Position numbers and translations under genes: made by a program. Shown here piece by piece: positions 1 through 8,556 of a stretch of 64,000 bases of DNA. The notes under the pieces were generated by a model that saw only the letters and a list, made by a program, of their open reading frames with translations, searched no databases and was not told the origin of the DNA. Each line of letters starts with the position of its first letter. Within the stretch, counting starts at the first letter, position 1. This DNA comes from Streptomyces sp. Tu 3180. Lineage in GTDB: Bacteria > Actinomycetota > Actinomycetes > Streptomycetales > Streptomycetaceae. The stretch spans positions 2,812,501 to 2,876,500 of the forward strand of contig NZ_WOXS01000002.1 of NCBI RefSeq assembly GCF_009852415.1, written 5' to 3'.

Positions 1-143
1 AGGCGCCTGGGTACGTCCACTCGTGCGTCATGAGCCCGTAACCGGTCGTCTGCCAGCGGATCGAAAGTCAAAGCTTGGCAAGCCGTCATGGCTGGATGTT
101 TTCACTTCTTGAACGCACGGAGCGCCGCCGGGCCGGTCCGCGC

Positions 144-256
144 GCTCAGATGAGCATCAATCCGCACCTCTGATTTCGCTCGATGAACGATCAGGGGATG
201 GCACTGAGTGCCAATCCTTGAGGAAGTGCAGCCGCCCATGATTCGCTCATCTGAGC
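144..256. promoter_or_regulatory. Pair of 12-bp palindromes in opposite orientation
   Basis: GCTCAGATGAGC lies at 144-155 and its exact reverse complement GCTCATCTGAGC at 245-256. Each is a 5-bp inverted repeat with a 2-bp centre. Their centres are 101 bp apart, close to ten helical turns. The second copy is extended to CGCTCATCTGAGCG (244-257). This arrangement suits a dimeric regulator that binds two sites and could loop the DNA. The regulator and the target gene are unknown; the target may lie left of the window. Confidence 0.45.
199..213. promoter_or_regulatory. Perfect 15-bp palindrome, operator-like
   Basis: TGGCACTGAGTGCCA is a perfect 7-1-7 palindrome between the two 12-bp palindromes. 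It resembles half of a CIRCE element in arm sequence but lacks the 9-bp spacer, so it is not an HrcA site. A TetR- or GntR-type dimer site is more likely. A further palindrome, CCCTTATCAAGGG, follows at 261-273. No adjacent regulator gene is visible. Confidence 0.4.
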
Positions 257-590
257 GCATCCCTTATCAAGGGTGGCGAGAATCACGCTGTCACAGCGGA
301 CCGGATTTCACCATGCGGACGCGCGCCGGGACGACCGGACCGGGGAAATCCCCGCTGGTTGAACGCACCGGCCGGCGGCCCCGTACGGAACTGCGGCGGA
401 CCCGGACCCCCACGCCGGGTCCGCCTCCCCGACCGGGTTCCGCACGGGTGCGCAGCGGGTTCCACATGGGCACGCGAAGACCTCCGGACGCCCGTCCCCG
501 CACGCTCGTGCCGGCCGGCACGGAGGGCCGAGAGGTCACCGGGGAGGGCGGGAGGACGCCGGGAGAGGGCGGGAAGCCCCGCCCGGGTGA

Positions 591-1745
591 TCAGCCGCCG
601 GAGGTGTCGAGTTCCGCGTCCTCGCCGACGCCCGCGCAGTCGTACGGGTCCTTCAGCCAGCCGTCCGGCAGCACCACCCGGTTGTTGCCGGACGTGCGGC
701 CCCGGGGGCCGTCGGCGCCGGCCGGCCAGGGCTGGTCGAGGTCGAGCTCGTCGAGGCCGGCCCGCAGCTCCTCCAGCGAGGAGGTGACCGCGAGCCGCTT
801 GCGCATCTCGGAACCGACGGCGAAGCCCTTCAGGTACCAGGCGACGTGCTTGCGGAAGTCGATCACCCCGCGGGACTCGTCGCCGATCCACTCGCCGAGC
901 AGCGTGGCGTGCCGGACCATGACGTCGGCGACCTCCCGCAGCGTGGGACGCGCGAGGTCCTCGGTGCGCCCCTCGAAGGCCGCCACCAGGTCGGCGAACA
1001 GCCACGGCCGCCCGAGGCAGCCGCGGCCCACGACCACGCCGTCGCAGCCCGTCTCGCGCACCATCCTCAGCGCGTCCTCGGCCGACCAGATGTCGCCGTT
1101 GCCGAGCACCGGGATCTCCGGGACGTGCTCCTTCAGCCGGGCGATGGCCTCCCAGTCGGCGGTGCCGCCGTAGTGCTGGGCGGTGGTGCGGCCGTGCAGC
1201 GCGACGGCGCTCACGCCCTCCTCGACCGCGATCCGCCCGGCGTCCAGGTAGGTCAGGTGGTCGTCGTCGATGCCCTTGCGCATCTTCATCGTCACCGGCA
1301 GGTCCCCGGCCCCGCCGACCGCCTCGCGCAGGATGGCGCGCAGCAGGTTCCGCTTGTAGGGCAGGGCCGAACCGCCGCCCTTGCGGGTCACCTTGGGCAC
1401 CGGGCAGCCGAAGTTGAGGTCGATGTGGTCGGCGAGGTCCTCCTCCACGATCATGCGGACGGCCTTGCCGACGGTCACCGGGTCGACCCCGTACAGCTGG
1501 ATGGAGCGCGGCTTCTCGCTCGCGTCGAACGTGACCAGCTGCATGGTCTTGTCGTTGCGTTCGACCAGCGCGCGGGTGGTGATCATCTCGCTGACGAACA
1601 GCCCCTTGCCGCCGCTGAACTCCCTGCACAGGGTGCGGAAGGGCGCGTTGGTGATCCCGGCCATGGGTGCGAGCACGACGGGCGGCCGCACCTCGTGCGG
1701 GCCGATCCGCAGGGACGAGTTCGTGGTGGGAGTGGGCGTGGGCAT
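591..1745 (-). CDS. dusB: tRNA-dihydrouridine synthase
   Basis: FMN-dependent enzyme that reduces uridines in the D-loop of tRNA to dihydrouridine. The 384-residue protein shows the Dus TIM-barrel hallmarks: LAPMAGIT near residues 25-32, the catalytic-cysteine segment NFGCPVPK around residue 114, MKMRKGID in the middle and GNGDIWS near residue 230. The frame stays open upstream to 1802, but the ATG at 1745 (MPTPTPT) is preferred because family similarity only begins after it. It is divergent from the MFS gene at 1834, leaving about 90 bp for both promoters. No partner gene is evident. The subfamily (DusB-like) is judged by eye. Confidence 0.92.
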   Translation of the reverse strand: MPTPTPTTNSSLRIGPHEVRPPVVLAPMAGITNAPFRTLCREFSGGKGLFVSEMITTRALVERNDKTMQLVTFDASEKPRSIQLYGVDPVTVGKAVRMIVEEDLADHIDLNFGCPVPKVTRKGGGSALPYKRNLLRAILREAVGGAGDLPVTMKMRKGIDDDHLTYLDAGRIAVEEGVSAVALHGRTTAQHYGGTADWEAIARLKEHVPEIPVLGNGDIWSAEDALRMVRETGCDGVVVGRGCLGRPWLFADLVAAFEGRTEDLARPTLREVADVMVRHATLLGEWIGDESRGVIDFRKHVAWYLKGFAVGSEMRKRLAVTSSLEELRAGLDELDLDQPWPAGADGPRGRTSGNNRVVLPDGWLKDPYDCAGVGEDAELDTSGG

Positions 1746-1833
1746 TCCCCCATTGTCCCGCATGCCGCGGGGTACCCGGCGCGGTGACCGTGTAACGGTC
1801 ATTAGTTAACCGCACTATCGAAACGGGCGTACG

Positions 1834-3288
1834 ATGGAATCCATGCCCGAGCTCAGCCCCGGCCGCCGCATGCTGGTGCTCGCGATCTGCTGCATGAGCC
1901 TGCTGATCGTGAGCCTGGACAACACGGTCCTCAACGTCGCACTGCCCGCCCTGCAGAGGGACTTCGACGCGAGCACCTCGGGCCTGCAGTGGACCGTCGA
2001 CGCGTACACGCTCGTCCTGGCCTCCCTGCTGATGCTCGCGGGCTCCACCGCCGACCGGATCGGCCGCAGACGGGTGTTCATGGCGGGCCTGGTGGTCTTC
2101 ACCCTCGGTTCGGTGCTGTGCTCGCTGGCGCCGGACCTGTCGTGGCTGGTCGTGTTCCGGATGGTGCAGGCGGTGGGCGGCTCGATGCTCAACCCGGTCG
2201 CCATGTCGATCATCACCAACACCTTCACCGACCCCCGCGAGCGGGCCCGCGCGATCGGCGTGTGGGGCGCGGTCGTCGGCATCTCGATGGCCGCCGGCCC
2301 GCTGGTCGGCGGACTGCTGGTGGAGTCGGTCGGCTGGCGCTCCATCTTCTGGATCAACCTGCCGGTGGGCCTGGCCGCCCTGCTGCTCACCTGGCGTTTC
2401 GTCCCGGAGTCCCGCGCCCCGAAGGCCCGCCGTCCGGACCCGGTCGGCCAGCTCCTGGTGATCGTCCTGTTCGGCTCCCTCACCTACGCGATCATCGAGG
2501 CCCCGCACGCCTCCCTCCCGGTCGTCGCCCCCTTCGCCGCCGTCGCCCTGGTCGCCCTGCTCGCCCTGCTCCGCTACGAGCCCCGCCGCCGCGAACCCCT
2601 GATCGACCTGCGGTTCTTCCGCTCCGCCCCGTTCAGCGGTGCCACGGTGATAGCCGTGAGCGCGTTCGCCGCGCTCGGCGGTTTCCTCTTCCTGTCCACG
2701 CTGTACCTGCAGAACGTGCGGGGCCTGAGCGCCCTGGACGCGGGCCTGTGGATGCTCCCCATGGCCGTTCCGACCTTCGTGTGCGCCCCGCTCTCCGGCC
2801 GGCTGGTCGGCAGCCGGGGCCCGCGCCTGCCGCTGCTGATCGCCGGCGGCGCGATGACGGTCAGCGGACTGCTGTTCGCCCTCTTCGAGGCCGAGACCTC
2901 GAACGCCACCCTCTTCGCCGGCTACGTCCTGTTCGGCGTCGGCTTCGGCTTCGTCAACGCCCCGATCACCAACACCGCCGTCTCCGGCATGCCGACCGCG
3001 CAGGCCGGGGTGGCCTCGGCGGTCGCCTCCACCAGCCGTCAGCTGGGCCAGGCGCTGGGCGTCGCGGTGGTCGGCGCGGTGCTGGCGGCCGGCGTCGGCT
3101 CGTCGTCGTACGCGGACGCCTTCGTACCGGCCGCACGGCCCGGCTGGTGGATCCTCGCCGTGTGCGGTCTGGCGGTCCTGCTGGTGGGCGCGCTGACCTC
3201 GGGCCGCTGGGCCCGGCGGACCGCGGAACGCACCGCCGAGCGGCTGGAGTCGGCACAGGTCCGCCGGAGCGCGGGAGTGAGCGCCTGA
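1834..3288 (+). CDS. MFS drug/H+ antiporter, DHA2 (14-TM) family
   Basis: Inner-membrane proton-coupled exporter of the EmrB/QacA type, 484 residues with about 14 hydrophobic segments. The DHA2 signature LDNTVLNVALP sits in TM1 (about residues 28-38), motif A DRIGRRR follows TM2, and an antiporter motif C-like GPLVGG occurs in TM5. The substrate cannot be read from sequence. There is no clear Shine-Dalgarno sequence before the ATG at 1834; an in-frame ATG at 1843 is an alternative. No TetR or MarR regulator is adjacent, unlike many exporters of this class. A GC-rich hairpin follows the stop. Confidence 0.88.
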   Translation: MESMPELSPGRRMLVLAICCMSLLIVSLDNTVLNVALPALQRDFDASTSGLQWTVDAYTLVLASLLMLAGSTADRIGRRRVFMAGLVVFTLGSVLCSLAPDLSWLVVFRMVQAVGGSMLNPVAMSIITNTFTDPRERARAIGVWGAVVGISMAAGPLVGGLLVESVGWRSIFWINLPVGLAALLLTWRFVPESRAPKARRPDPVGQLLVIVLFGSLTYAIIEAPHASLPVVAPFAAVALVALLALLRYEPRRREPLIDLRFFRSAPFSGATVIAVSAFAALGGFLFLSTLYLQNVRGLSALDAGLWMLPMAVPTFVCAPLSGRLVGSRGPRLPLLIAGGAMTVSGLLFALFEAETSNATLFAGYVLFGVGFGFVNAPITNTAVSGMPTAQAGVASAVASTSRQLGQALGVAVVGAVLAAGVGSSSYADAFVPAARPGWWILAVCGLAVLLVGALTSGRWARRTAERTAERLESAQVRRSAGVSA

Positions 3289-3316
3289 CCGGTCCGGCGG
3301 GAGCAGCGCCACGAGC

Positions 3317-3342
3317 CGGGGCCGCCCTGCGGGAGGGCCCCG
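3317..3342 (+). terminator. Hairpin after the MFS gene
   Basis: CGGGGCC (3317-3323) pairs with GGCCCCG (3336-3342), with further pairing inside the loop. It lies about 30 bases after the MFS stop. There is no U-run, which is usual in Streptomyces. Confidence 0.5.
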
Positions 3343-3557
3343 CACGCGGTCACGAGGACGCCCGCCGCGTCAGCCGTCCCGCCCGCCCCCTCCCGCACCG
3401 CCCCGCGGCACCGCGCCGCGACGGGACCGGGGGCGGGGGCGGGGGCGGAATTCCCCGGTGAACACCGCCTGTTGACGTTGTTCTTGCCGCACACTCCTTG
3501 TCGTCCCCGAACCGGGGCAGAAGAAGAACGACATTCAACGGGGATGCCGGAGGAGTC

Positions 3558-3800
3558 ATGCCGCAGACCGACGCGAGCAAGGTGAGCCGCTGGGACCTCC
3601 ACGGCCGTGAACACGTCGTGCGCGTCCAACGCACCGGTGTGCAGCGGACGATCAGGTGTGACACGTGCGGCTGGCGCAGGGGCGCCCCGTTCCTGCCGTG
3701 GCTCAAGGCACAGCAACACCTCACGGAGGCCCACCAGGCGACGGTGGACCCGTCGAACGGGCGGGCGTCCACGACGAGGCCCCCGGTGCCCGGCCACTGA
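3558..3800 (+). CDS. Small zinc-finger-like protein, function unknown
   Basis: An 80-residue protein starting MPQTDASKVS. A strong GGAGGAG ribosome site 4-10 bases before the ATG at 3558 fixes the start, although the frame is open to 3498. The middle holds CDTCGW followed about 20 residues later by QQHLTEAH, a C-x2-C ... H-x4-H pattern able to hold one zinc, so nucleic-acid or protein binding is possible. The flanking residues (RVQRTGVQRTIRC) are basic. The last 17 bases and the stop codon form one arm and the loop of a large terminator hairpin. It is convergent with glyS. I do not recognise a named family. Confidence 0.75.
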   Translation: MPQTDASKVSRWDLHGREHVVRVQRTGVQRTIRCDTCGWRRGAPFLPWLKAQQHLTEAHQATVDPSNGRASTTRPPVPGH

Positions 3801-3817
3801 GTGGTCGGGCACCGGGG
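3781..3817. terminator. Bidirectional terminator built on a stop codon
   Basis: Arms 3781-3797 and 3801-3817 pair over 17 bp with a single mismatch, and the 3-base loop is the TGA stop of the small gene. It separates two convergent genes (glyS ends at 3842), so it probably ends transcription in both directions. Confidence 0.75.
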
Positions 3818-3841
3818 GCCCCGGTACGGCCGCGGAAGCGA

Positions 3842-5224
3842 CTAGGCGCCGATCAGGCGGGACGCCAGGTAGCCCTCGATCTGGTCCAGCGAGACGCGCT
3901 CCTGCTTCATGGTGTCGCGCTCGCGCACGGTCACCGCGTTGTCGTCCAGCGTGTCGAAGTCGACGGTCACGCAGAACGGCGTACCGATCTCGTCCTGGCG
4001 GCGGTAGCGGCGGCCGATGGCGCCGGCGTCGTCGAACTCGATGTTCCAGTGCTGCCGCAGCGCCTGCGCCAGGCCCTTGGCCTTCGGCGACAGCTCGGGG
4101 TTGCGGGACAGCGGGAGCACCGCGACCTTCACCGGGGCCAGGCGGTGGTCGAGCCGCAGCACGGTCCGCTTCTCCATCTTGCCCTTGGCGTTGGGCGCCT
4201 CGTCCTCGACGTAGGCGTCGAGCAGGAAGGCGAGCATCGCCCGGCCGACACCGGCCGCGGGCTCGATGACGTACGGCGTCCAGCGCTCGCCGGCCTCCTG
4301 GTCGAAGTAGGAGAGGTCCTGGCCGGAGGCCTTGGCGTGGGCGCCGAGGTCGTAGTCGGTGCGGTTGGCGACGCCCTCCAGCTCGCCCCACTCGCTGCCG
4401 CCGAACTGGAAGCGGTACTCGATGTCAGCGGTGCGCTTGGAGTAGTGGGAGAGCTTCTCCTTGGGGTGCTCGTACCACCGCATGTTCTCCTCGCGCATGC
4501 CGAGGCCGGTGTACCAGTTCCAGCGCTGCTCCATCCAGTACTCCTGCCACTTCTCGTCCTCGCCCGGCTTGACGAAGAACTCCATCTCCATCTGCTCGAA
4601 CTCGCGGGTGCGGAAGATGAAGTTGCCGGGCGTGATCTCGTTGCGGAAGGACTTGCCCATCTGGGCGATGCCGAACGGCGGCTTGCGACGCGAAGTGGTC
4701 TGCACCTGGGCGAAGTTGGTGAAGATGCCCTGGGCGGTCTCGGGGCGCAGGTAGGCGATGGAGCCGGAGTCCTGCGTCGGGCCCAGGTGGGTGGAGAGCA
4801 GGCCCGAGAACTGCTTGGGCTCGGTGAAGGTGCCCTTGTTGCCGCAGTTGGGGCAGTTGAGGTCGGCGAGGCCGTTCTCCGGGGCGTGGCCCTTCTTCTC
4901 CTCGTACGCCTCCTCCAGGTGGTCCGCGCGGAACCGCTTGTGGCAGGAGGTGCACTCGGTCAGCGGGTCCGTGAAGGTGGCGACGTGGCCGGAGGCCACC
5001 CACACCTCGGGGGCCAGGATGACGGACGAGTCGATACCGACCACGTCCTCGCGCGACGTCACCATGTAGCGCCACCACTGGCGCTTGAGGTTCTCCTTGA
5101 GCTCGACACCCAGCGGCCCGTAGTCCCAGGCGGCACGCTGGCCGCCGTAGATCTCACTGCAGGGGAATACGAAGCCACGGCGCTTGCTCAGGCTGACGAT
5201 GGTGTCGATCTTGTCGGCGGCCAC
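3842..5224 (-). CDS. glyS: Glycyl-tRNA synthetase (dimeric class II type)
   Basis: Charges tRNA-Gly. The 460-residue length and the segment [14 protein letters not shown] near the N-terminus are typical of the alpha2 bacterial/eukaryotic-like form. A zinc-binding insertion with CTSCHKRF and CPNCG follows around residues 95-145. [10 protein letters not shown] and [10 protein letters not shown] are class II motif regions, and a C-terminal anticodon-binding domain follows ([11 protein letters not shown] onward). The start is a GTG at 5224 after a purine-rich GAAGAGAG stretch. It is convergent with the small zinc-finger-like gene and divergent from znuA. Confidence 0.96.
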   Translation of the reverse strand: MAADKIDTIVSLSKRRGFVFPCSEIYGGQRAAWDYGPLGVELKENLKRQWWRYMVTSREDVVGIDSSVILAPEVWVASGHVATFTDPLTECTSCHKRFRADHLEEAYEEKKGHAPENGLADLNCPNCGNKGTFTEPKQFSGLLSTHLGPTQDSGSIAYLRPETAQGIFTNFAQVQTTSRRKPPFGIAQMGKSFRNEITPGNFIFRTREFEQMEMEFFVKPGEDEKWQEYWMEQRWNWYTGLGMREENMRWYEHPKEKLSHYSKRTADIEYRFQFGGSEWGELEGVANRTDYDLGAHAKASGQDLSYFDQEAGERWTPYVIEPAAGVGRAMLAFLLDAYVEDEAPNAKGKMEKRTVLRLDHRLAPVKVAVLPLSRNPELSPKAKGLAQALRQHWNIEFDDAGAIGRRYRRQDEIGTPFCVTVDFDTLDDNAVTVRERDTMKQERVSLDQIEGYLASRLIGA

Positions 5225-5348
5225 GGTGCTCTCTTCATTACGACGACGGGCGACGAAGCGAGGTGCTTCCAGCGAATGATTCAGATTACCGGCGGGGACG
5301 GGCCCTCGACCAAATCGGTCCCCCCATGCGGACCTCCCACCCGGTTTG

Positions 5349-5378
5349 TTGACAACGGTTTCCAGATTTGTTGAAAAT
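5349..5378 (+). promoter_or_regulatory. znuA promoter (predicted)
   Basis: TTGACA at 5349-5354 and GAAAAT at 5373-5378 with an 18-bp spacer, a good match to the Streptomyces vegetative (HrdB) pattern. The predicted start of transcription, about 7 bases downstream, falls on or next to the ATG at 5386, so the mRNA may be leaderless. Confidence 0.6.
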
Positions 5379-5386
5379 GACTGTCA
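5372..5386. promoter_or_regulatory. Zur box
   Basis: TGAAAATGACTGTCA resembles the Streptomyces Zur operator (TGAAAATgatTTTCA type): the left arm is intact and the right arm degenerate. It covers the -10 hexamer and reaches the start codon, so zinc-loaded Zur bound here would block RNA polymerase. The zur gene itself lies at the end of this cluster. Confidence 0.75.
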
Positions 5387-6369
5387 TGAACGTACGACGA
5401 CGCCCCATATCCGCGGCCGCCGTGGCCGCGGTCGCCGCCCTCGGCATCGGCACCCTCTCCGCCTGCTCCTCCGACAGTGCCGCCGCGGGCAACACCGACA
5501 AGTTCGACGTCGTCGCGTCCTTCTACCCGATGGCGTTCCTCGCCGAGCAGATCGGCGGCGAGCACGTCAACGTCACCAGTCTCACCCAGCCCGGCCAGGA
5601 ACCGCACGACCTGGAGATCAGCGCCCAGCAGACCGCGCGGCTCCAGGAGTCCGACGCGGCGCTCTACCTCAAGGGCCTGCAGCCCTCCGTCGACGAGGCC
5701 GTCGGCCAGTCCGGGATCGCCACGAAGATCGACGCGGCCACCCTGACCACCCTCGAGGAGCACGGCACCGAGGCCGGCGAGCACGAGGAGGAGCACGCCG
5801 GGGAGGAGCACGCCCACGAGGACGAGCACGGCCACGAGCACGAGGGCGGCGAGGACCCCCACGTCTGGCTCGACCCGGTCAGGTACGCCGAGGTCGCCGA
5901 GGGCGTCGGCAAGGCCTTCGAGAAGGCCGACCCGGACCACGCCGCCGACTACAGGAAGAACACCGCGGCCCTGGTCGGCAAGCTGAACGACCTCGACGAG
6001 AAGTTCGAGACCGGTCTGAAGGACAAGAGGACCGGCGTCTTCATCACCACGCACTCCGCCTTCGGCTACCTCGCCGAGCGCTACGGCCTGACCGAGGAGT
6101 CCATCAGCGGCCTGGACCCCGACTCCGAGCCCAGCGGCGCGCGCGTGAAGGAACTTGAGAAGATGGCCGAGGCCGACGGCGTCACCACCGTGTTCTACGA
6201 GACGCTCGTCAGTGACCGGACCGCGAAGACCCTCGCCGGCGACGCCGGACTGAAGACGGACGTCCTCGACCCGCTCGAGGGCATCACCGACAAGTCCCGC
6301 GGCGACGACTACTTCCAGGTCATGGAAGCCAACCTCAAGGCCCTGCAGACGGCTCTGGGAGCCAAGTGA
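5386..6369 (+). CDS. znuA: Zinc ABC transporter, substrate-binding lipoprotein
   Basis: Extracytoplasmic zinc receptor anchored to the membrane by lipid. The N-terminus has a signal peptide ending in the lipobox LSAC, so the mature protein begins at a lipidated cysteine. The fold is a cluster A-I metal-binding protein: ASFYPMAFLAEQIGG, PHDLEISAQQ and HSAFGYLAERYGL hold the expected ligand histidines. Between residues about 125 and 155 there is a long His/Glu-rich loop (EHEEEHAGEEHAHEDE...), diagnostic of zinc rather than manganese binders. The start at 5386 is preferred over the in-frame ATG at 5377 because the promoter places transcription start there. First gene of znuACB. Confidence 0.93.
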   Translation: MNVRRRPISAAAVAAVAALGIGTLSACSSDSAAAGNTDKFDVVASFYPMAFLAEQIGGEHVNVTSLTQPGQEPHDLEISAQQTARLQESDAALYLKGLQPSVDEAVGQSGIATKIDAATLTTLEEHGTEAGEHEEEHAGEEHAHEDEHGHEHEGGEDPHVWLDPVRYAEVAEGVGKAFEKADPDHAADYRKNTAALVGKLNDLDEKFETGLKDKRTGVFITTHSAFGYLAERYGLTEESISGLDPDSEPSGARVKELEKMAEADGVTTVFYETLVSDRTAKTLAGDAGLKTDVLDPLEGITDKSRGDDYFQVMEANLKALQTALGAK

Positions 6370-6389
6370 TCGACCCATCGGAGGACGGC

Positions 6390-7157
6390 ATGACCGAGCC
6401 CGTCATATCCCTGCGCGGCGTCCGCGCCGAACTGGGCTCGCGCCCCGTCCTGCGCGGCATCGACCTCACCGTGCGCCGCGGTGAGGTCGTCGCCCTGCTC
6501 GGTGCCAACGGCTCCGGCAAGTCGACGGCCGTGCGCAGCGTCATCGGCCAGGTGCCGGTCGGCGCCGGCGAGATCGAGCTGTTCGGCACTCCGCTGCGCC
6601 GGTTCCGCGACTGGGCGCGCGTGGGCTACGTCCCGCAGCGCACCACCGCCGCGGGCGGCGTGCCGGCCACGGTGACGGAGGTCGTCTCCTCCGGCCGCCT
6701 GGCCCGCACCCGCTTCGGCGTCTTCCGCAGGGCCGACCGCGAGGCGGTGCACCGCGCCCTGGACCTGGTCGGCATGGCGGACCGGGCCAAGGACTCCGTC
6801 GACGCGCTCTCCGGCGGCCAGCACCAGCGGGTCCTGATCGCCCGCGCGCTCGCCTCCGGACCCGAACTGCTGATCATGGACGAGCCGATGGCGGGCGTCG
6901 ACCTCGCCAGCCAGGAGGTCCTCGCCGAGACGCTGAGGCACCAGGTCGCCGAGGGCGCCACCGTCCTGCTCGTCCTGCACGAACTGGGCCCGCTGGAGCC
7001 CCTGATCGACCGGGCGGTCGTGCTCCGCGACGGCTGCGTCCTGCACGACGGCCCGCCCCCGAAGGCCGTCGGCCAGCACGCCCTGCCCGGCCACGACCAC
7101 GTCCACCCGCACGCTCCGGCGGGTACCGAACCGATCCGCACGGGACTGCTGAGCTGA
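6390..7157 (+). CDS. znuC: Zinc ABC transporter, ATP-binding protein
   Basis: Cytoplasmic ATPase that powers zinc import. The 255-residue protein has Walker A GANGSGKST (residues 38-46), the ABC signature LSGGQHQR, Walker B LLIMDEP and the H-loop LVLHELG. The ATG at 6390 follows a GGAGGA ribosome site, 20 bases after the znuA stop. The end, HDHVHPHAPAG, is histidine-rich, which could buffer metal. It overlaps znuB by one base (TGATG), so translation is probably coupled. Confidence 0.94.
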   Translation: MTEPVISLRGVRAELGSRPVLRGIDLTVRRGEVVALLGANGSGKSTAVRSVIGQVPVGAGEIELFGTPLRRFRDWARVGYVPQRTTAAGGVPATVTEVVSSGRLARTRFGVFRRADREAVHRALDLVGMADRAKDSVDALSGGQHQRVLIARALASGPELLIMDEPMAGVDLASQEVLAETLRHQVAEGATVLLVLHELGPLEPLIDRAVVLRDGCVLHDGPPPKAVGQHALPGHDHVHPHAPAGTEPIRTGLLS

Positions 7158-8059
7158 TGGAGATCCTGAACTACGCCTTCATGCAGCGGGCGCTGCTCGC
7201 CGCCGTCCTGGTCGGCATCACCGCCCCCGCCGTCGGCGTCTACCTCGTGCAGCGCCGCCAGGCCCTGATGGGCGACGGCATCGGCCACGTCGCCATGACC
7301 GGCGTCGGCCTCGGCTTCCTGCTCAGCTGGTCGCCGGTGTGGATGGCCACGCTCGTCTCCGTCCTCGGCGCCGTCCTGATGGAGCTGATCCGCTGGTACG
7401 GCAGGACCCGCGGCGACATCGCCCTCGCGATGCTGTTCTACGGCGGCATGGCGGGCGGCGTCATGTTCATCAACCTCGCGCCGACCGGCTCCAACGCGAA
7501 CCTCACCTCGTACCTGTTCGGCTCCCTGTCGACGGTCTCCGAGTCCGACGTGACGGCCATCTGCGTCCTGGCCGCGTTCGTCGTCCTGGTCACGGTCGGC
7601 CTGCGCCGGCAGCTGTTCGCGGTCAGTCAGGACGAGGAGTTCGCGCGGGTCACGGGCCTGCCGGTGCGTGCCCTGAATCTGCTGACCGCGGTCACGGCCG
7701 CGGTCACGGTCACGGTCGCGATGCGCGTGGTCGGCCTGCTCCTGGTGAGCGCGCTGATGGTGGTCCCGGTCGCGGCGGCCCAGCAGCTCAGCCGCAGCTT
7801 CGCCGCCACCTTCGCCGTCGCCGTCGCGATCGGCGTGAGCGTGACCATCGGCGGCACGGTCACCTCGTACTACCAGGACGTGCCGCCCGGCGCGACGATC
7901 GTGCTGCTGACGATCGGCGCGTTCATCGCGCTGACCGCGCTGGCCACCCCGCTGGCCCGCCGCCGCGCCCGGGCGCTGGCCGCCGCACAACCCGGCGGCG
8001 ATCCCGCGGAGTGCGCGATTCCGGCCAGCCGCGGGTCGACCGGCAAAGGCGGCGTCTGA
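7157..8059 (+). CDS. znuB: Zinc ABC transporter, membrane permease
   Basis: A 300-residue integral membrane protein with about eight hydrophobic segments, ABC-3 family (ZnuB/MntB/TroC). Typical features are GVYLVQRRQALMGDGIGHVAMTG near the N-terminus, where the DG-x-GH-A motif contacts the ATPase, and AMRVVGLLLVSALMVVPVAAAQ in the fifth or sixth segment. Its ATG overlaps the znuC stop. The C-terminal 30 residues are cytoplasmic and variable. It forms the transport channel with ZnuA and ZnuC. Confidence 0.94.
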   Translation: MEILNYAFMQRALLAAVLVGITAPAVGVYLVQRRQALMGDGIGHVAMTGVGLGFLLSWSPVWMATLVSVLGAVLMELIRWYGRTRGDIALAMLFYGGMAGGVMFINLAPTGSNANLTSYLFGSLSTVSESDVTAICVLAAFVVLVTVGLRRQLFAVSQDEEFARVTGLPVRALNLLTAVTAAVTVTVAMRVVGLLLVSALMVVPVAAAQQLSRSFAATFAVAVAIGVSVTIGGTVTSYYQDVPPGATIVLLTIGAFIALTALATPLARRRARALAAAQPGGDPAECAIPASRGSTGKGGV

Positions 8060-8085
8060 CTCCCCTCCGCCCGGGCTGGCACAAT
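8056..8085 (+). promoter_or_regulatory. Possible separate zur promoter
   Basis: CTGACT (8056-8061, overlapping the znuB stop) and CACAAT (8080-8085) are separated by 18 bp. A GCCCGGGC inverted repeat flanks the -10 region (8068-8094). This would let zur be expressed when znuACB is repressed. Confidence 0.4.
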
Positions 8086-8120
8086 GGCCCGGGCAGTGGC
8101 AGACGTGAGGAGGCAATCCG

Positions 8121-8531
8121 GTGACGACCGCAGGACCGCCCGTGAAGGGCCGCGCCACCCGGCAGCGCGCCGCCGTGGCGGCCGCGCTCCAGGAGGTCGA
8201 CGAGTTCCGCAGCGCGCAGGAGCTCCACGACATGCTCAAGCACAAGGGCGACTCGGTCGGGCTCACCACGGTCTACCGCACCCTGCAGTCCCTCGCCGAC
8301 GCCGGCGAGGTCGACGTCCTGCGCACCGCCGACGGCGAGTCCGTCTACCGCCGCTGCTCCACCGGCGACCATCACCACCACCTGGTCTGCCGCAGCTGCG
8401 GCAAGGCGGTCGAGGTCGAGGGCCCGGCCGTGGAGAAGTGGGCCGAGGCCATCGCCGCCGAACACGGCTACGTCAACGTGGCGCACACGGTCGAGATCTT
8501 CGGCACCTGCGCGGAGTGCGCGGCGGCCTGA
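8121..8531 (+). CDS. zur: Zinc uptake regulator, Fur family
   Basis: DNA-binding repressor that senses zinc; 136 residues, normal for the family. The N-terminal winged helix (residues about 10-75) includes LKHKGDSVGLTTVYRTLQSL, the recognition helix region. The metal-binding and dimerisation half has the HHHH run before LVCRSCG and a second pair CAEC at the C-terminus, the two CxxC pairs that hold structural zinc. GTG start at 8121, with a GAGGAGG ribosome site 7-8 bases upstream. It lies 61 bp after znuB and probably represses the znuA promoter through the box at 5372. Confidence 0.95.
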   Translation: MTTAGPPVKGRATRQRAAVAAALQEVDEFRSAQELHDMLKHKGDSVGLTTVYRTLQSLADAGEVDVLRTADGESVYRRCSTGDHHHHLVCRSCGKAVEVEGPAVEKWAEAIAAEHGYVNVAHTVEIFGTCAECAAA

Positions 8532-8556
8532 GGCGACCGGAGCCGCGGCGGCGGGT

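Larger units (their letters stand above)
1..590. other. Gene-free left edge
   Basis: No reading frame here has the codon bias or family resemblance of a real gene; the overlapping frames are antisense or shadow frames of dusB. The first 300 bases are visibly less GC-rich than the rest and carry several short perfect palindromes, which looks like a regulatory region for a gene beyond the left edge or for a small RNA. The part nearest dusB (about 300-590) is plain GC-rich 3' flank; I could not pick out a convincing terminator in it. Confidence 0.6.

Noticed and set aside
283..3345. 1020-codon open frame on the minus strand
   Set aside because: It runs antisense through the MFS gene and out of frame through dusB; composition is Arg/Gly/Ala/His noise from high-GC third positions.
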